Source of the DNA: Dickeya zeae NCPPB 2538
GTDB lineage: Bacteria; Pseudomonadota; Gammaproteobacteria; Enterobacterales; Enterobacteriaceae
Reading direction: 5' to 3'
Length of the DNA: 64,000 bases
Assembly (NCBI RefSeq): GCF_000406165.1
Contig: NZ_CM001977.1
Span: forward strand, 1,660,909 to 1,724,908
Below are positions 43,620-52,841 of this stretch, piece by piece; within the stretch, counting starts at the first letter, position 1; every line of letters begins with the position of its first letter. A model generated the notes under the pieces. That model was not told where the DNA came from. It did not search any database and saw only the letters and a list, made by a program, of their open reading frames with translations. A program made the position numbers and the translations under genes.

Positions 43620-43656
43620 AGATGTTCGCGTTGGTGGCGGGCGTCTGGTTTTTTTG
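43616..43656 (+). terminator. Conditional terminator t1 of the arb operon
   Basis: AACCAGATG / CGTCTGGTT stem with a T-run (43651-43655). It shares the AAAACC of the RAT, so ArbG bound to the RAT would prevent this hairpin. Confidence 0.85.
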
Positions 43657-43673
43657 TTTTCAGGGGTCGAACA

Positions 43674-44525
43674 ATGAAGATCGCTAAAATACTGAATAAT
43701 AATGTCGTCACGGTCATCGATGAGCAGGGTAATGAACAGGTCGTGATGGGGCGAGGACTGGCGTTTAAAAAACGGCCGGGCGAGAAGCTGGATACCGCCC
43801 TTGTCGAGAAGGTTTTTTCTTTGCGCAGTAGCGAACTGACCGCGCGCCTGAGTGATGTGCTGGAGCGTATTCCGCTGGAGGTGGTGACGACGGCGGATCG
43901 CATCATCGCGCTGGCAAAAGAAAAACTGACCGGAAACCTGCAAAACAGCCTCTACATCTCGCTGACCGACCACTGCCATTTTGCTATTGAACGACATCGA
44001 CAAGGTGTGGATATCCCGAATGGACTGCTGTGGGAAGTAAAACGGTTGTACCAAAAAGAGTTCGCCGTCGGGCTGGAGGCGTTGGACATCATTCACCAGC
44101 GTTTGGGGGTGCGGCTGCCGGAGGATGAGGCGGGCTTTATTGCATTGCACCTGGTGAATGCACAACTGGATAGCCATATGCCGGAAGTGATGCGTATCAC
44201 CCGCATCATGCAGGAGATCCTGAATATTGTTAAGTACCACCTCCATCTCGACTATAACGAGCAGGCGTTCAGCTACCATCGATTTGTCACCCACCTGAAG
44301 TTTTTTGCCCAGCGTTTATTGGGGCGTATACCGGTTTCCAATGAAGATGAATCACTACACGATGTAGTCAAAGAGAAATACAGTCTGGCGTATCGGTGTG
44401 CCGAGAAAATTCAGGATCATATGATGCTGAATTATCATTATCAGCTGACGAAAGAAGAGTTGATGTTTCTGACTATTCATATTGAGCGGGTGCGTGCTGA
44501 ATTACAGGAACAGGCGAAAAAATAA
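43674..44525 (+). CDS. arbG: Beta-glucoside operon antiterminator
   Basis: BglG/SacY-family RNA-binding antiterminator, 283 residues. The N-terminal CAT domain (about 1-55, MKIAKILNNNVVTVIDEQGN) binds RAT RNA; two PRD domains follow, with regulatory histidines in LYISLTDHCHFAIERHRQG and in DEAGFIALHLVNAQ for PRD1, and around SYHRFVTHLKFFAQRLL for PRD2. They sense PTS phosphorylation by ArbF and HPr. The ATG at 43674 has GGGG upstream; the longer open frame begins within the terminator and is not used. First gene of arbGFB. Confidence 0.93.
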   Translation: MKIAKILNNNVVTVIDEQGNEQVVMGRGLAFKKRPGEKLDTALVEKVFSLRSSELTARLSDVLERIPLEVVTTADRIIALAKEKLTGNLQNSLYISLTDHCHFAIERHRQGVDIPNGLLWEVKRLYQKEFAVGLEALDIIHQRLGVRLPEDEAGFIALHLVNAQLDSHMPEVMRITRIMQEILNIVKYHLHLDYNEQAFSYHRFVTHLKFFAQRLLGRIPVSNEDESLHDVVKEKYSLAYRCAEKIQDHMMLNYHYQLTKEELMFLTIHIERVRAELQEQAKK

Positions 44526-44635
44526 ATGTCGGTAGCAGGCGACAGAAGATTGCGTGACGTCACAAAATAGCAGATGGCCGGTGCGAAACGCTTGTCAGAA
44601 TACATCACGCTGGTAATCTGTAACGTAATGAATAT

Positions 44636-44679
44636 GGATTGCGACTGTATATCCCATTAAGGAGCATACAGGCAAAACC
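44636..44679 (+). promoter_or_regulatory. Second RAT with enlarged loop, before arbF
   Basis: Begins GGATTGCGACTGTAT and ends ATACAGGCAAAACC, the two halves of a RAT, but the loop between them is about 15 bases instead of the usual few. It lies 157 bases upstream of arbF and overlaps the following terminator. Confidence 0.75.
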
Positions 44680-44733
44680 TGAACCGTTTTTTGCGAGCAT
44701 CACGCCGCAATGAAACGGTTCAGGTTTTTTTTT
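44675..44733 (+). terminator. Conditional terminator t2 between arbG and arbF
   Basis: AAACCTGAACCGTTT / AAACGGTTCAGGTTT (about 44675-44689 with 44713-44727), then a T-run. A 15-base stem that the RAT would compete with. Confidence 0.9.
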
Positions 44734-44852
44734 GCCTCGAGTACAAAGTGCGCTGAGATCAAGAGGTACTGACCTCAAGGTGTACTGACAACGTAGAGTG
44801 CAGTCGCTCAGCAGTTTTCTTCGGGCATGGACTGAGTATTAAGGATATCACC

Positions 44853-46802
44853 ATGAGTTACGAAACATTAGCCAGTGAGATAAAAGAGGGCGTAGGGGGT
44901 CAGGACAATATTATTAGCGTGATCCATTGCGCCACCCGCTTGCGGTTTAAATTAAAAAATAATGCTGCTGCCCGTGCGGATGCCCTGAAAAATAATCCCG
45001 GCATTATTATGGTGGTGGAAAGCGGTGGGCAGTTTCAGGTCGTGGTGGGTAATCAGGTCGCTGAGGTCTATCAGGCATTACTATCGCTTGATGGCATGGC
45101 GCGTTTTAGTGACCCCTCTGCTTCGACAGAAGAGAAGAAAGAGAATCTGCTAGCCCGGTTTATCGATATTATTTCCAGTATTTTTACGCCCTTCGTCGGT
45201 GTGATGGCGGCAATGGGGATCCTGAAAGGATTTTTGGCGCTGGGCATCGCCACCCAGATAGTAGTGGAGAGTAGCGGCACCTATAAATTGCTGTTTGCCG
45301 CCAGTGATGCATTGTTCTATTTTTTCCCGATTGTGCTGGGGTATACCGCGGGCAAGAAATTCGGCGGTAACCCGTTTACGACGCTGGTGATTGGCGCCAC
45401 GCTGGTTCACCCCAGTATGATCGCCGCCTTTAGCGCCGCGCAGGCACCCGATCACCCGATACTTCATTTCCTGGGTCTCCCGATAACCTTTATCAACTAC
45501 AGTTCATCGGTCATTCCGATCCTGTTCGCCAGTTGGGTGTCTTGCAAGCTGGAAAAACCGTTAAACCATTGGCTGCACGCCAATATCCGCAATTTCTTCA
45601 CGCCGCTGCTGTGCGTTGCCATTAGCGTCCCTCTGACATTTTTAGTGATTGGTCCCAGTGCCACCTGGCTTAGCCAGATGCTGTCGGGCGGATATCAGTG
45701 GTTATATGGGTTGAACTCGATGCTGGCTGGTGCGGTCATGGGGGCATTTTGGCAGGTTTGCGTGATTTTCGGTCTGCACTGGGGGTTTGTGCCGCTGATG
45801 CTGAATAACCTGAGCGTAATGGGGCATGACACGCTGCTGCCACTGTTGACGCCAGCGGTACTCGGTCAGGCTGGTGCGACGCTTGGCGTACTGCTGCGCA
45901 CTCGCGACATGAAGCGCAAAGGGATTGCCGGGTCGGCGTTTTCCGCCGCGATTTTCGGTATCACTGAACCGGCGGTATACGGTGTGACATTACCACTGCG
46001 CCGTCCTTTCATTTTTGGTTGCATCGGGGGCGCGGTGGGGGCCGCGGTCATGGGGTATTTCCACACCACCATCTATTCGTTTGGTTTCCCGAGTATTTTT
46101 ACCTTTACCCAGATCATTCCGTCGACCGGTGTAGATAGCAGCGTCTGGGCGGCTGTCATCGGGACGCTGGCGGCGTTCATGTTCGCGGCGGTAACCAGTT
46201 GGGCATTCGGTATACCGAAAGACGACGCACAAGAGGCGGTGGTGGAAAGTACAACGCAGCCTGCCGCGACACCGAATCACACCGGTATGGTTCACGATGA
46301 ACCCGCTACTCGTGAGGAAACCTCTATCCGTGATGAAAACCGGGTTTGCGAAGAAGTGCTGTGTAGCCCGTTTACGGGGGAGGTCGTGCCGTTAGAACAG
46401 GTCACCGATCGCACTTTCGCCAGCGGCGTGATGGGCAAAGGGGTAGCGATCCGGCCTTCACAAGGGCGGCTTTATGCACCAGTAGACGGCACCGTCGCAT
46501 CGTTGTTTAAGACCCACCACGCCATTGGTCTGGTATCAAGGGGCGGCGCAGAAGTGTTGATACACGTTGGTATCGATACCGTCCGGCTGGATGGGCGCTA
46601 TTTTACTCCGCATGTACGTGTTGGCGATGTGGTGCGGCGAGGTGATCTGTTGCTGGAGTTTGATGGCCCGGCGATTGAGGCGGCAGGATACGACCTCACC
46701 ACGCCGATGGTGATTACCAATAGTGAGAATTATCAAGGGGTAATGCCCGTCGCCAGTGGCAAGGTCGATGCCAATGCGCCGCTGGTACAGCTGGTATGTT
46801 GA
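44853..46802 (+). CDS. arbF: PTS beta-glucoside-specific EIIBCA
   Basis: Imports and phosphorylates arbutin/salicin-type beta-glucosides and sets the activity of ArbG. It has 649 residues in the order B-C-A. The EIIB Cys26 is in VIHCATRLRF; the EIIC domain (about 105-450) has multiple helices and the signature FGITEPAVYGVTLP; EIIA (about 500-649) has His571 in VLIHVGIDTVRLDGRY and the preceding HAIGL. Start ATG at 44853; the ribosome site is AAGG. The two-terminator leader places its expression under ArbG control. Confidence 0.95.
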   Translation: MSYETLASEIKEGVGGQDNIISVIHCATRLRFKLKNNAAARADALKNNPGIIMVVESGGQFQVVVGNQVAEVYQALLSLDGMARFSDPSASTEEKKENLLARFIDIISSIFTPFVGVMAAMGILKGFLALGIATQIVVESSGTYKLLFAASDALFYFFPIVLGYTAGKKFGGNPFTTLVIGATLVHPSMIAAFSAAQAPDHPILHFLGLPITFINYSSSVIPILFASWVSCKLEKPLNHWLHANIRNFFTPLLCVAISVPLTFLVIGPSATWLSQMLSGGYQWLYGLNSMLAGAVMGAFWQVCVIFGLHWGFVPLMLNNLSVMGHDTLLPLLTPAVLGQAGATLGVLLRTRDMKRKGIAGSAFSAAIFGITEPAVYGVTLPLRRPFIFGCIGGAVGAAVMGYFHTTIYSFGFPSIFTFTQIIPSTGVDSSVWAAVIGTLAAFMFAAVTSWAFGIPKDDAQEAVVESTTQPAATPNHTGMVHDEPATREETSIRDENRVCEEVLCSPFTGEVVPLEQVTDRTFASGVMGKGVAIRPSQGRLYAPVDGTVASLFKTHHAIGLVSRGGAEVLIHVGIDTVRLDGRYFTPHVRVGDVVRRGDLLLEFDGPAIEAAGYDLTTPMVITNSENYQGVMPVASGKVDANAPLVQLVC

Positions 46803-46835
46803 ATAATGCGTGAATAGCGATACAGGAGATCAGTG

Positions 46836-48233
46836 ATGAGTAATCCTTTCCCGGAACACTTTTTATGGGGCGGTGCGATTGCCGCCAACCAGGTGGAAGG
46901 TGCCTATCTGACGGATGGAAAAGGGCTTTCCACCTCGGATTTACAGCCTCAGGGGATTTTCGGCAATATTGTGGAGCGCCAGCCCGGCGACAGTGGGATT
47001 AAAGATGTGGCGATCGATTTCTATCATCGTTACCCGCAAGATATCGCGTTGTTTGCTGAAATGGGCTTTACCTGCCTGCGTATATCCATCGCCTGGACGC
47101 GTATTTTTCCCGAGGGCGATGAGCTGGAACCGAATGAAGCGGGGCTGGCATTTTACGATCGGCTGTTTGATGAGCTGGCAAAACACGGTATTCAGCCATT
47201 AGTGACGTTGTCACATTATGAAATGCCGTATGGACTGGTGAAAAAGCACGGCGGCTGGGGTAATCGGCTGACCATCGATTGTTTTGAGCGCTATGCCCGC
47301 ACGGTGTTTACACGCTATCAGCACAAGGTGAAACGGTGGCTGACGTTCAATGAGATCAACATGTCACTGCACGCGCCGTTTACCGGCGTCGGGCTACCGC
47401 CAGACAGTGACAAAGCGGCGATTTATCAGGCTATCCACCATCAACTGGTCGCGAGCGCCAGGGCGGTGAAAGCCTGCCACGACATCATCCCAGACGCGAA
47501 AATCGGCAATATGCTGCTGGGGGCGATGCTCTATCCATTAACCAGTAAACCGGAAGATGTGATGGAAAGCCTGCACCAGAATCGGGAATGGCTCTTCTTC
47601 GGTGATGTGCAAGTGCGTGGTGCGTATCCTGGGTATATGCAGCGTTATTTCCGCGAGCAGGGTATTACGCTGGTGATAACGGAACAGGACAAACAGGATC
47701 TGACCGCAACCGTCGATTTTATCTCGTTTAGTTATTACATGACCGGCTGTGTCAGCACCGATGAGGCGCAACTCGAAAAAACGCGTGGCAATATTTTGAA
47801 TATGGTGCCGAACCCCTATTTAGAAAGTTCTGAATGGGGCTGGCAGATTGATCCGCTGGGGTTGCGGTATTTACTGAATTTCTTGTATGACCGCTACCAA
47901 AAGCCATTATTTATTGTCGAGAATGGCCTGGGGGCGAAAGATAAGATCGAAGACAATGGTGAAATACAGGATGATTATCGTATCCGTTATTTAAACGATC
48001 ATCTGGTGCAGGTCAGCGAAGCAATTGCCGATGGCGTGGAGGTAGTCGGGTATACCTGCTGGGGGCCAATTGACCTGGTCAGCGCCTCAAAAGCGGAAAT
48101 GTCAAAGCGCTACGGTTTTATTTATGTCGACCGTGATGATACTGGCAAGGGAACGCTGGAACGGCGGCGTAAAAAGAGCTTCTATTGGTATCAGTCCGTG
48201 ATTGCCAGCAACGGGAAAACGCTGACACGCTAA
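46836..48233 (+). CDS. arbB: 6-phospho-beta-glucosidase
   Basis: GH1 enzyme that hydrolyses phosphorylated aryl beta-glucosides imported by ArbF. It has 465 residues, the length of E. chrysanthemi ArbB. Start MSNPFPEHFLWGGAIAANQ with AGGAG seven bases before the ATG at 46836 (a GTG one codon earlier is less well spaced). Acid/base Glu173 lies in LTFNEINMSL; nucleophile Glu362 in LFIVENGLGAKD. Last gene of arbGFB. A CCACGTTGC/GCAACGTGG hairpin at 48265-48300 lacks a T-run but may be its 3' end. Confidence 0.96.
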   Translation: MSNPFPEHFLWGGAIAANQVEGAYLTDGKGLSTSDLQPQGIFGNIVERQPGDSGIKDVAIDFYHRYPQDIALFAEMGFTCLRISIAWTRIFPEGDELEPNEAGLAFYDRLFDELAKHGIQPLVTLSHYEMPYGLVKKHGGWGNRLTIDCFERYARTVFTRYQHKVKRWLTFNEINMSLHAPFTGVGLPPDSDKAAIYQAIHHQLVASARAVKACHDIIPDAKIGNMLLGAMLYPLTSKPEDVMESLHQNREWLFFGDVQVRGAYPGYMQRYFREQGITLVITEQDKQDLTATVDFISFSYYMTGCVSTDEAQLEKTRGNILNMVPNPYLESSEWGWQIDPLGLRYLLNFLYDRYQKPLFIVENGLGAKDKIEDNGEIQDDYRIRYLNDHLVQVSEAIADGVEVVGYTCWGPIDLVSASKAEMSKRYGFIYVDRDDTGKGTLERRRKKSFYWYQSVIASNGKTLTR

Positions 48234-48384
48234 CAATACAACGATCCGATAATAGTCGGAATATCCACGTTGCTGGCGTACTGGTATACCTGCAACGTGG
48301 GTCATGACAGTTATTTTTAGCGATAACATCACAGTCTCAATCCTTTCTGTATTGGGAGCGAGAGTGTGCACCTGAAAATAATGT

Positions 48385-48400
48385 TTTGATTTTTATCACA
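48385..48400 (-). promoter_or_regulatory. Candidate CRP site upstream of the esterase gene
   Basis: Minus strand TGTGATAAAAATCAAA matches TGTGA-N6-TCACA at 9 of 10 positions. It lies 210 bases upstream of the start codon. Nothing else was recognised in 48234-48609. Confidence 0.5.
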
Positions 48401-48609
48401 CCAATCAGAGCGTGTTTTATTGCCGATAAGTGTGTGAAAAATAATGTTAGCAGCATAATGAAAACCGCTACGCCGATCGCGGACAATTCTGCGTCCGCTA
48501 CCGTAGCATCGTCAACTACCAGCCGGGCACTCATCATGTTACGTCAGCTGGGGCCGTTTTATTGACACTGCTAGTCTATTTTCCCTGCACCGACAAAAAG
48601 AGGTTAATA

Positions 48610-49794
48610 ATGAAAACCAGGAAAACCTGTCTGTACCTGCTGCTCTCTGCACTGAGCGTTGCCACGCCACTGACGGCGCTAGCTGCCTCGGGGGGGATTC
48701 CAGAACTACCGCGTGTTGATGTGCCGACGAAACAGTATTTGTCACAGGTTAACGCGGATAACAGTATTACGTTTCGGTTGTTTGCACCGGCGGCGAAATC
48801 GGTGAGTGTGGTGACCGGTGCAACGCCGGAAACCTGGGTTGCCCACCCGATGGTAAAAAACGAGCTGGGTGTCTGGTCGTGGCGTAGCGAGCCAAAGCAG
48901 CCCAATCTGTATGAGTATTTTTTTAATGTGGATGGTTTTCGCAGCATTGATACCGGTTCCGCTTTCCCCAAACCACAGCGTCAGGTCAATACCAGTATGA
49001 TTCTGGTGCCCGGTAGCGTGCTGGATACGCGGGCGGTGCCACATGGCGAACTGCGTACGGTGACCTACCATTCGGCATCGCTGAAATCAGAACGGCAGAT
49101 ATATGTCTGGACGCCACCGGGATACACCGGTACCGGTAAGCCGCTGCCCGTGTTGTATTTCTATCATGGGTTTGGGGATGCCGGGGATTCTGCCGTCAGA
49201 CAAGGGCGTATCCCCCAGATCATGGATAACCTGCTGGCGGAGAAAAAAATCACGCCGATGCTGGTGGTGATCCCGGATACCGAAACCGACGCAACTGACG
49301 CGATAGCGGAAGATTTTTTGCCGAAAGATCGACGTAAGGTGTTCTATCCGCGTAATGCCGCCGCTGCTGATCGTGAGCTGATCCATGACATTATTCCGCT
49401 GGTCAGCGAACGCTTCAATGCGCGTCGGGATGCGGATGGCCGTGCGCTGGCCGGGTTGTCTCAGGGAGGATATCAGGCGTTGGTGTCCGGCATGAGCCAT
49501 CTGGACTATTTCGGCTGGCTGGCAACCTTTAGCGGCGTGACGACGGAAACCGTGCCGAATGCACAGGTCACTGCACAGTTGGGGAATGCCGCTGCTATTA
49601 ATCGGCAACTGCATAATTTCAGTGTAGCCGTGGGTGAAAAAGATACCGTCACGGGTAAAGATATCGCTGGGTTGAAAACGCAACTGGAGCAGAAAGGCGT
49701 CAAATTCGATTACCGGCAATACCCTGGTTTAGGGCATGAAATGGACGTCTGGCGTCCGGCCTATATCGAGTTTGTGCAGAAGATATTTAAATAG
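48610..49794 (+). CDS. Exported esterase, feruloyl-esterase (CE1) type
   Basis: 394-residue protein with a Sec signal peptide (MKTRKTCLYLLLSALSVATP, cleavage near ALA-AS). It has an N-terminal immunoglobulin-like E_set domain (about 45-135, ITFRLFAPAAKSVSVV) and a C-terminal esterase domain with oxyanion segment FYHGFGD, nucleophile Ser284 in GLSQGG and His376 in GLGHEMDVW; Asp345 or Glu343 is the probable acid. The architecture is that of plant-cell-wall acyl esterases such as the Dickeya Fae enzymes. It would release ferulate or similar acids; the exact substrate is unknown. Start ATG at 48610 behind GAGG. Confidence 0.85.
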   Translation: MKTRKTCLYLLLSALSVATPLTALAASGGIPELPRVDVPTKQYLSQVNADNSITFRLFAPAAKSVSVVTGATPETWVAHPMVKNELGVWSWRSEPKQPNLYEYFFNVDGFRSIDTGSAFPKPQRQVNTSMILVPGSVLDTRAVPHGELRTVTYHSASLKSERQIYVWTPPGYTGTGKPLPVLYFYHGFGDAGDSAVRQGRIPQIMDNLLAEKKITPMLVVIPDTETDATDAIAEDFLPKDRRKVFYPRNAAAADRELIHDIIPLVSERFNARRDADGRALAGLSQGGYQALVSGMSHLDYFGWLATFSGVTTETVPNAQVTAQLGNAAAINRQLHNFSVAVGEKDTVTGKDIAGLKTQLEQKGVKFDYRQYPGLGHEMDVWRPAYIEFVQKIFK

Positions 49795-49817
49795 CGTAAG
49801 CCGGTCTTGGGTAAAGA

Positions 49818-49846
49818 AACGGGCAGGGTATCCTGCCCGTTTTATA
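49818..49846 (+). terminator. Terminator of the esterase gene
   Basis: ACGGGCAGG / CCTGCCCGT (49819-49827 with 49832-49840) followed by TTTTAT. Confidence 0.88.
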
Positions 49847-50034
49847 ATAGTGATTAGCGTACTGGAAATAAGTGCTCGCAAGTCAGCATGCAGCTGCTTT
49901 GTTGCCAGGCATTTTTTGTGACAATGATGGATAACCGATTTATTGGCGCGTAATCCAAACGATATTGTCTGAGGGGACTAGTGGGTGGAAATGACGCGAG
50001 TGTTTTTTGCAGGATAGTTATTGCAGCATAGATA

Positions 50035-50111
50035 TGGTGCGACCGAGTGGACTCGAACCACCGACCCCCACCATGTCAAGGTGGTGCTCTAACCAACTGA
50101 GCTACGGTCGC
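50035..50111 (-). tRNA. valW: tRNA-Val(GAC)
   Basis: 77 bases including encoded CCA. The acceptor stem GCGACCG pairs with CGGTCGC, the D arm GCTCAGTTGGTTAGAGC and T arm GGTTCGAGTCC are canonical, and the anticodon loop contains CTTGACATG (GAC). Order next to mdtK corresponds to E. coli valVW. Downstream on the minus strand no clear terminator was found. Confidence 0.97.
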
Positions 50112-50147
50112 AACGTGCACATTAGCGTGAGGCTAATGGCTGAAAAA

Positions 50148-50224
50148 TGGTGCGTTCAATTGGACTCGAACCAACGACCCCCACCATGTCAAGGTGGTGC
50201 TCTAACCAACTGAGCTATGAACGC
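50148..50224 (-). tRNA. valV: tRNA-Val(GAC)
   Basis: Second copy, 36 bases upstream of the first on the same transcript. The acceptor stem GCGTTCA pairs with TGAACGC. It has the same anticodon arm and differs from its twin only in the acceptor stem and T stem, exactly as valV and valW differ in E. coli. CCA is encoded. Confidence 0.97.
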
Positions 50225-50380
50225 ATTATTTTTTATCAGTCGCTGTCAGGGTGACAGCGGGGACGAATATTAACGGGCTGGATGGACGCTTGCAAGGAGA
50301 AAAACGCAAAATTCCGGTTGTATCTCACTGATTGACGAGCTTGTAGACAGAGCGCCGCTTTTTTCGGCGCTCTGGCGTCC

Positions 50381-51754
50381 TTAGCGTGCGGCTCGTGCCA
50401 GAATACGATCTGACGACTGGCGCTGTACCCAACGTATGCGCAGTACCATCATGGTGGCGGAGGAGGTCAGGCCGATGATAAATCCCCACCAGAATCCCGC
50501 AGGCCCCATACGTGGCACCACGATATCAGTTAGCGCCAGCATATAACCGCTGGGTAGCCCCAGCAGCCAGTAGGCGATGAACGTGATGAAGAAGATAGCG
50601 CGCGTATCTTTATAACCACGCAAGACGCCACTGCCGATAGTCTGCACGGCATCGGAAATCTGATAGACCGCTGCCAGCAGCATCAGATGCGATGCCATCG
50701 CCACGACATCAGGATTTTTGTTGTACAGCATAGCGATAGGTTCACGCAGCGTGATGGTAAAGATAGCGGTGCAGATGGCCAGCAATATACCTGCCGCAAT
50801 ACTGGTACGCGCCGCTACCCGGGCCGCAGGTGCTGAACCCTCGCCCAGGCGATGGCCGACGCGAATGGTTGCGGCAACACCCACCGACAACGGCAGTACG
50901 AACATCAGCGAACTGAAATTAAGCGCAATCTGGTGCCCTGCTACATTCACGACCCCGAGTGGCAACACTAACAGGGCGACGATGGCAAATAGTGTCACTT
51001 CGAATAACAGTGCCAGTGCTATCGGCAATCCCAGACCGGATAAACGCCGGAGTACCGCCCAATCCGGCTTCAACGGGGTGTTGAACCGGCGGATATCTTT
51101 CAGCCAGTAAGCGCGGCGGGAATAAATCGCCATCATCAGCATCATTATCCAGTATACGGAGGCCGTCGCCACACCACAGCCAACACCACCCAATTCCGGC
51201 ATGCCGAGCTTACCGTGGATAAATACGTAGTTGATGGGGATATTAATCAACAGGCCGATAAAGCCGATCACCATACCTGGCTTGGTTTTGGAGAGCCCTT
51301 CGCACTGACTGCGCAATACCTGATAGAACAGATAACCGGGCGCGCCCCACAGCAACGCATGCAGATAGTTCACCGCTTTGTCAGCCAGCTCCGGCGCACC
51401 GTCATGCATCAGGTTGATTGCGTATTTCCCCTGATAAAGCACCACCATGGTCAGGATGGAAATGCCTGTCGCCAGCAGAAAAGCTTGCTGGGTTTGATGC
51501 GCGATGCGGTCCCGGCGCCCGGAACCGTTGAGGTTCGCCACAACGGGGGTCAGCGCCATCAGCAAACCGTGACCGAACAGGATAACGGGCAACCAGATGG
51601 ATGTCCCCACGGCTACGGCGGCCATATCCGTGGCGCTGTAGGATCCTGCCATGATGGTATCCACCACACCCATTGAGGTTTGTGATACTTGCGCGATGAT
51701 GACCGGGATAGCCAGCGCCAGCAAATGACGGGCTTCTGATAAGTACTTCTGCAC
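50381..51754 (-). CDS. mdtK: MATE-family multidrug efflux pump
   Basis: Na+- or H+-coupled exporter of cationic drugs and fluoroquinolones (NorM/YdhE family). It has 457 residues with twelve predicted membrane helices in two MatE halves. Conserved segments include SQTSMGVVDTIMAGSYSATD in helix 2 and GRRDRIA after helix 3. The start codon appears to be GTG at 51754 with GGAAGG upstream, giving MQKYLSEARHLLALA like E. coli. Divergent from ribC and next to valV-valW, as in E. coli. Confidence 0.96.
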   Translation of the reverse strand: MQKYLSEARHLLALAIPVIIAQVSQTSMGVVDTIMAGSYSATDMAAVAVGTSIWLPVILFGHGLLMALTPVVANLNGSGRRDRIAHQTQQAFLLATGISILTMVVLYQGKYAINLMHDGAPELADKAVNYLHALLWGAPGYLFYQVLRSQCEGLSKTKPGMVIGFIGLLINIPINYVFIHGKLGMPELGGVGCGVATASVYWIMMLMMAIYSRRAYWLKDIRRFNTPLKPDWAVLRRLSGLGLPIALALLFEVTLFAIVALLVLPLGVVNVAGHQIALNFSSLMFVLPLSVGVAATIRVGHRLGEGSAPAARVAARTSIAAGILLAICTAIFTITLREPIAMLYNKNPDVVAMASHLMLLAAVYQISDAVQTIGSGVLRGYKDTRAIFFITFIAYWLLGLPSGYMLALTDIVVPRMGPAGFWWGFIIGLTSSATMMVLRIRWVQRQSSDRILARAAR

Positions 51755-52033
51755 GAAAACACCTTCCTAATGCAGGATGGAGAGAGATCTCTAATGAGGA
51801 GAGAAAGACAATCATCCTTTATTTTTACGAAAAAAGATGAAGTATTGTAACTATTTGCCAACAGTAAACCAATGATTGACTGCCAGAGAATGATCCCGTT
51901 TGGTTTTCCTGAGGATATGGTGCAAACTGCCTGACATAAGTGAACGTCGCCACTGTCGGGCGTCGGCCGCTATGCCGCCCCGCTGTCGTGGGGTGTTCAC
52001 GCCTATTACTGATCAGGAGGCAAGCTCAACACC

Positions 52034-52693
52034 ATGTTTACCGGTATTGTTCAGGGCACGGCGACCGTCGTGTCCGTCGATGAAAAACCCAATTTCCGCA
52101 CCCATGTCGTTCAACTGCCCCCCGAACTGTTGCCGGGACTGGAAACGGGCGCATCGGTAGCACACAACGGTTGCTGCCTGACTGTCACCCATATCGACGG
52201 CGACCGGGTGAGTTTTGATCTGATTAAAGAGACACTGCGGTTGACCAATCTGGGTGACGTGAAAGTCGGCGATCGGGTTAATGTGGAGCGTGCAGCCAAA
52301 TATGGCGATGAGATTGGCGGGCATGTCATGTCTGGTCATATCATGTGTACCGCTGAAATAGTGAAAATTCTGACGTCAGAAAATAATCATCAGATCTGGT
52401 TCCGCTTGTCTGATGAATCACAGATGAAATATGTGTTGCACAAAGGATTTATTGGTATTGACGGTATCAGCCTGACGGTTGGTGAAGTGACCCGCAGTCG
52501 TTTCTGCGTACACCTGATCCCAGAAACCCTGCAACGCACGACGCTGGGACAAAAACGCCTGGGTGCCCGCATCAATATCGAAATTGACCCGCAGACTCAG
52601 GCTATTATCGACACCGTTGAGCGTGTTATGGCTCGTCAGGCAGAGCAGCAGCAAGCGCTGGCGGCAGCAGAGCTTGCCGCGAAGAGTGAATAA
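52034..52693 (+). CDS. ribC: Riboflavin synthase
   Basis: Alpha-chain enzyme (also called ribE) that dismutates two 6,7-dimethyl-8-ribityllumazines to riboflavin. It has 219 residues (E. coli 213). Two lumazine-binding repeats: MFTGIVQGTATVVSVDEKPN and GGHVMSGHIMCTAEI, with GASVAHNGCCLTV / GFIGIDGISLTVGEV. Start behind AGGAGG with a rather long spacer. The C-terminus has an Ala/Gln-rich extension. No FMN riboswitch was seen upstream. Confidence 0.96.
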   Translation: MFTGIVQGTATVVSVDEKPNFRTHVVQLPPELLPGLETGASVAHNGCCLTVTHIDGDRVSFDLIKETLRLTNLGDVKVGDRVNVERAAKYGDEIGGHVMSGHIMCTAEIVKILTSENNHQIWFRLSDESQMKYVLHKGFIGIDGISLTVGEVTRSRFCVHLIPETLQRTTLGQKRLGARINIEIDPQTQAIIDTVERVMARQAEQQQALAAAELAAKSE

Positions 52694-52743
52694 TTGGGTG
52701 AATAAAAGACGCCTGAACGCGCGTTATTCCTGTTAGCCATAAT

Positions 52744-52778
52744 AAAACCGGCAGCCAGACTCCAGGCTGCCGGTTTTT
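52744..52778. terminator. Bidirectional terminator between ribC and cfa
   Basis: AAAACCGGCAGCC / GGCTGCCGGTTTT (52744-52756 with 52765-52777) with T-runs in both directions; ribC and cfa converge on it. Confidence 0.93.
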
Positions 52779-52841
52779 ATTGGTGGCTCTTACATTCGTG
52801 GGGCGAGAGCGGCAGGGGAGTGGCGATGTGCTGCCACCCTG

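Noticed and set aside
43427..43687. 86-codon frame before arbG
   Set aside because: Covers the RAT and terminator, which explain the sequence better.
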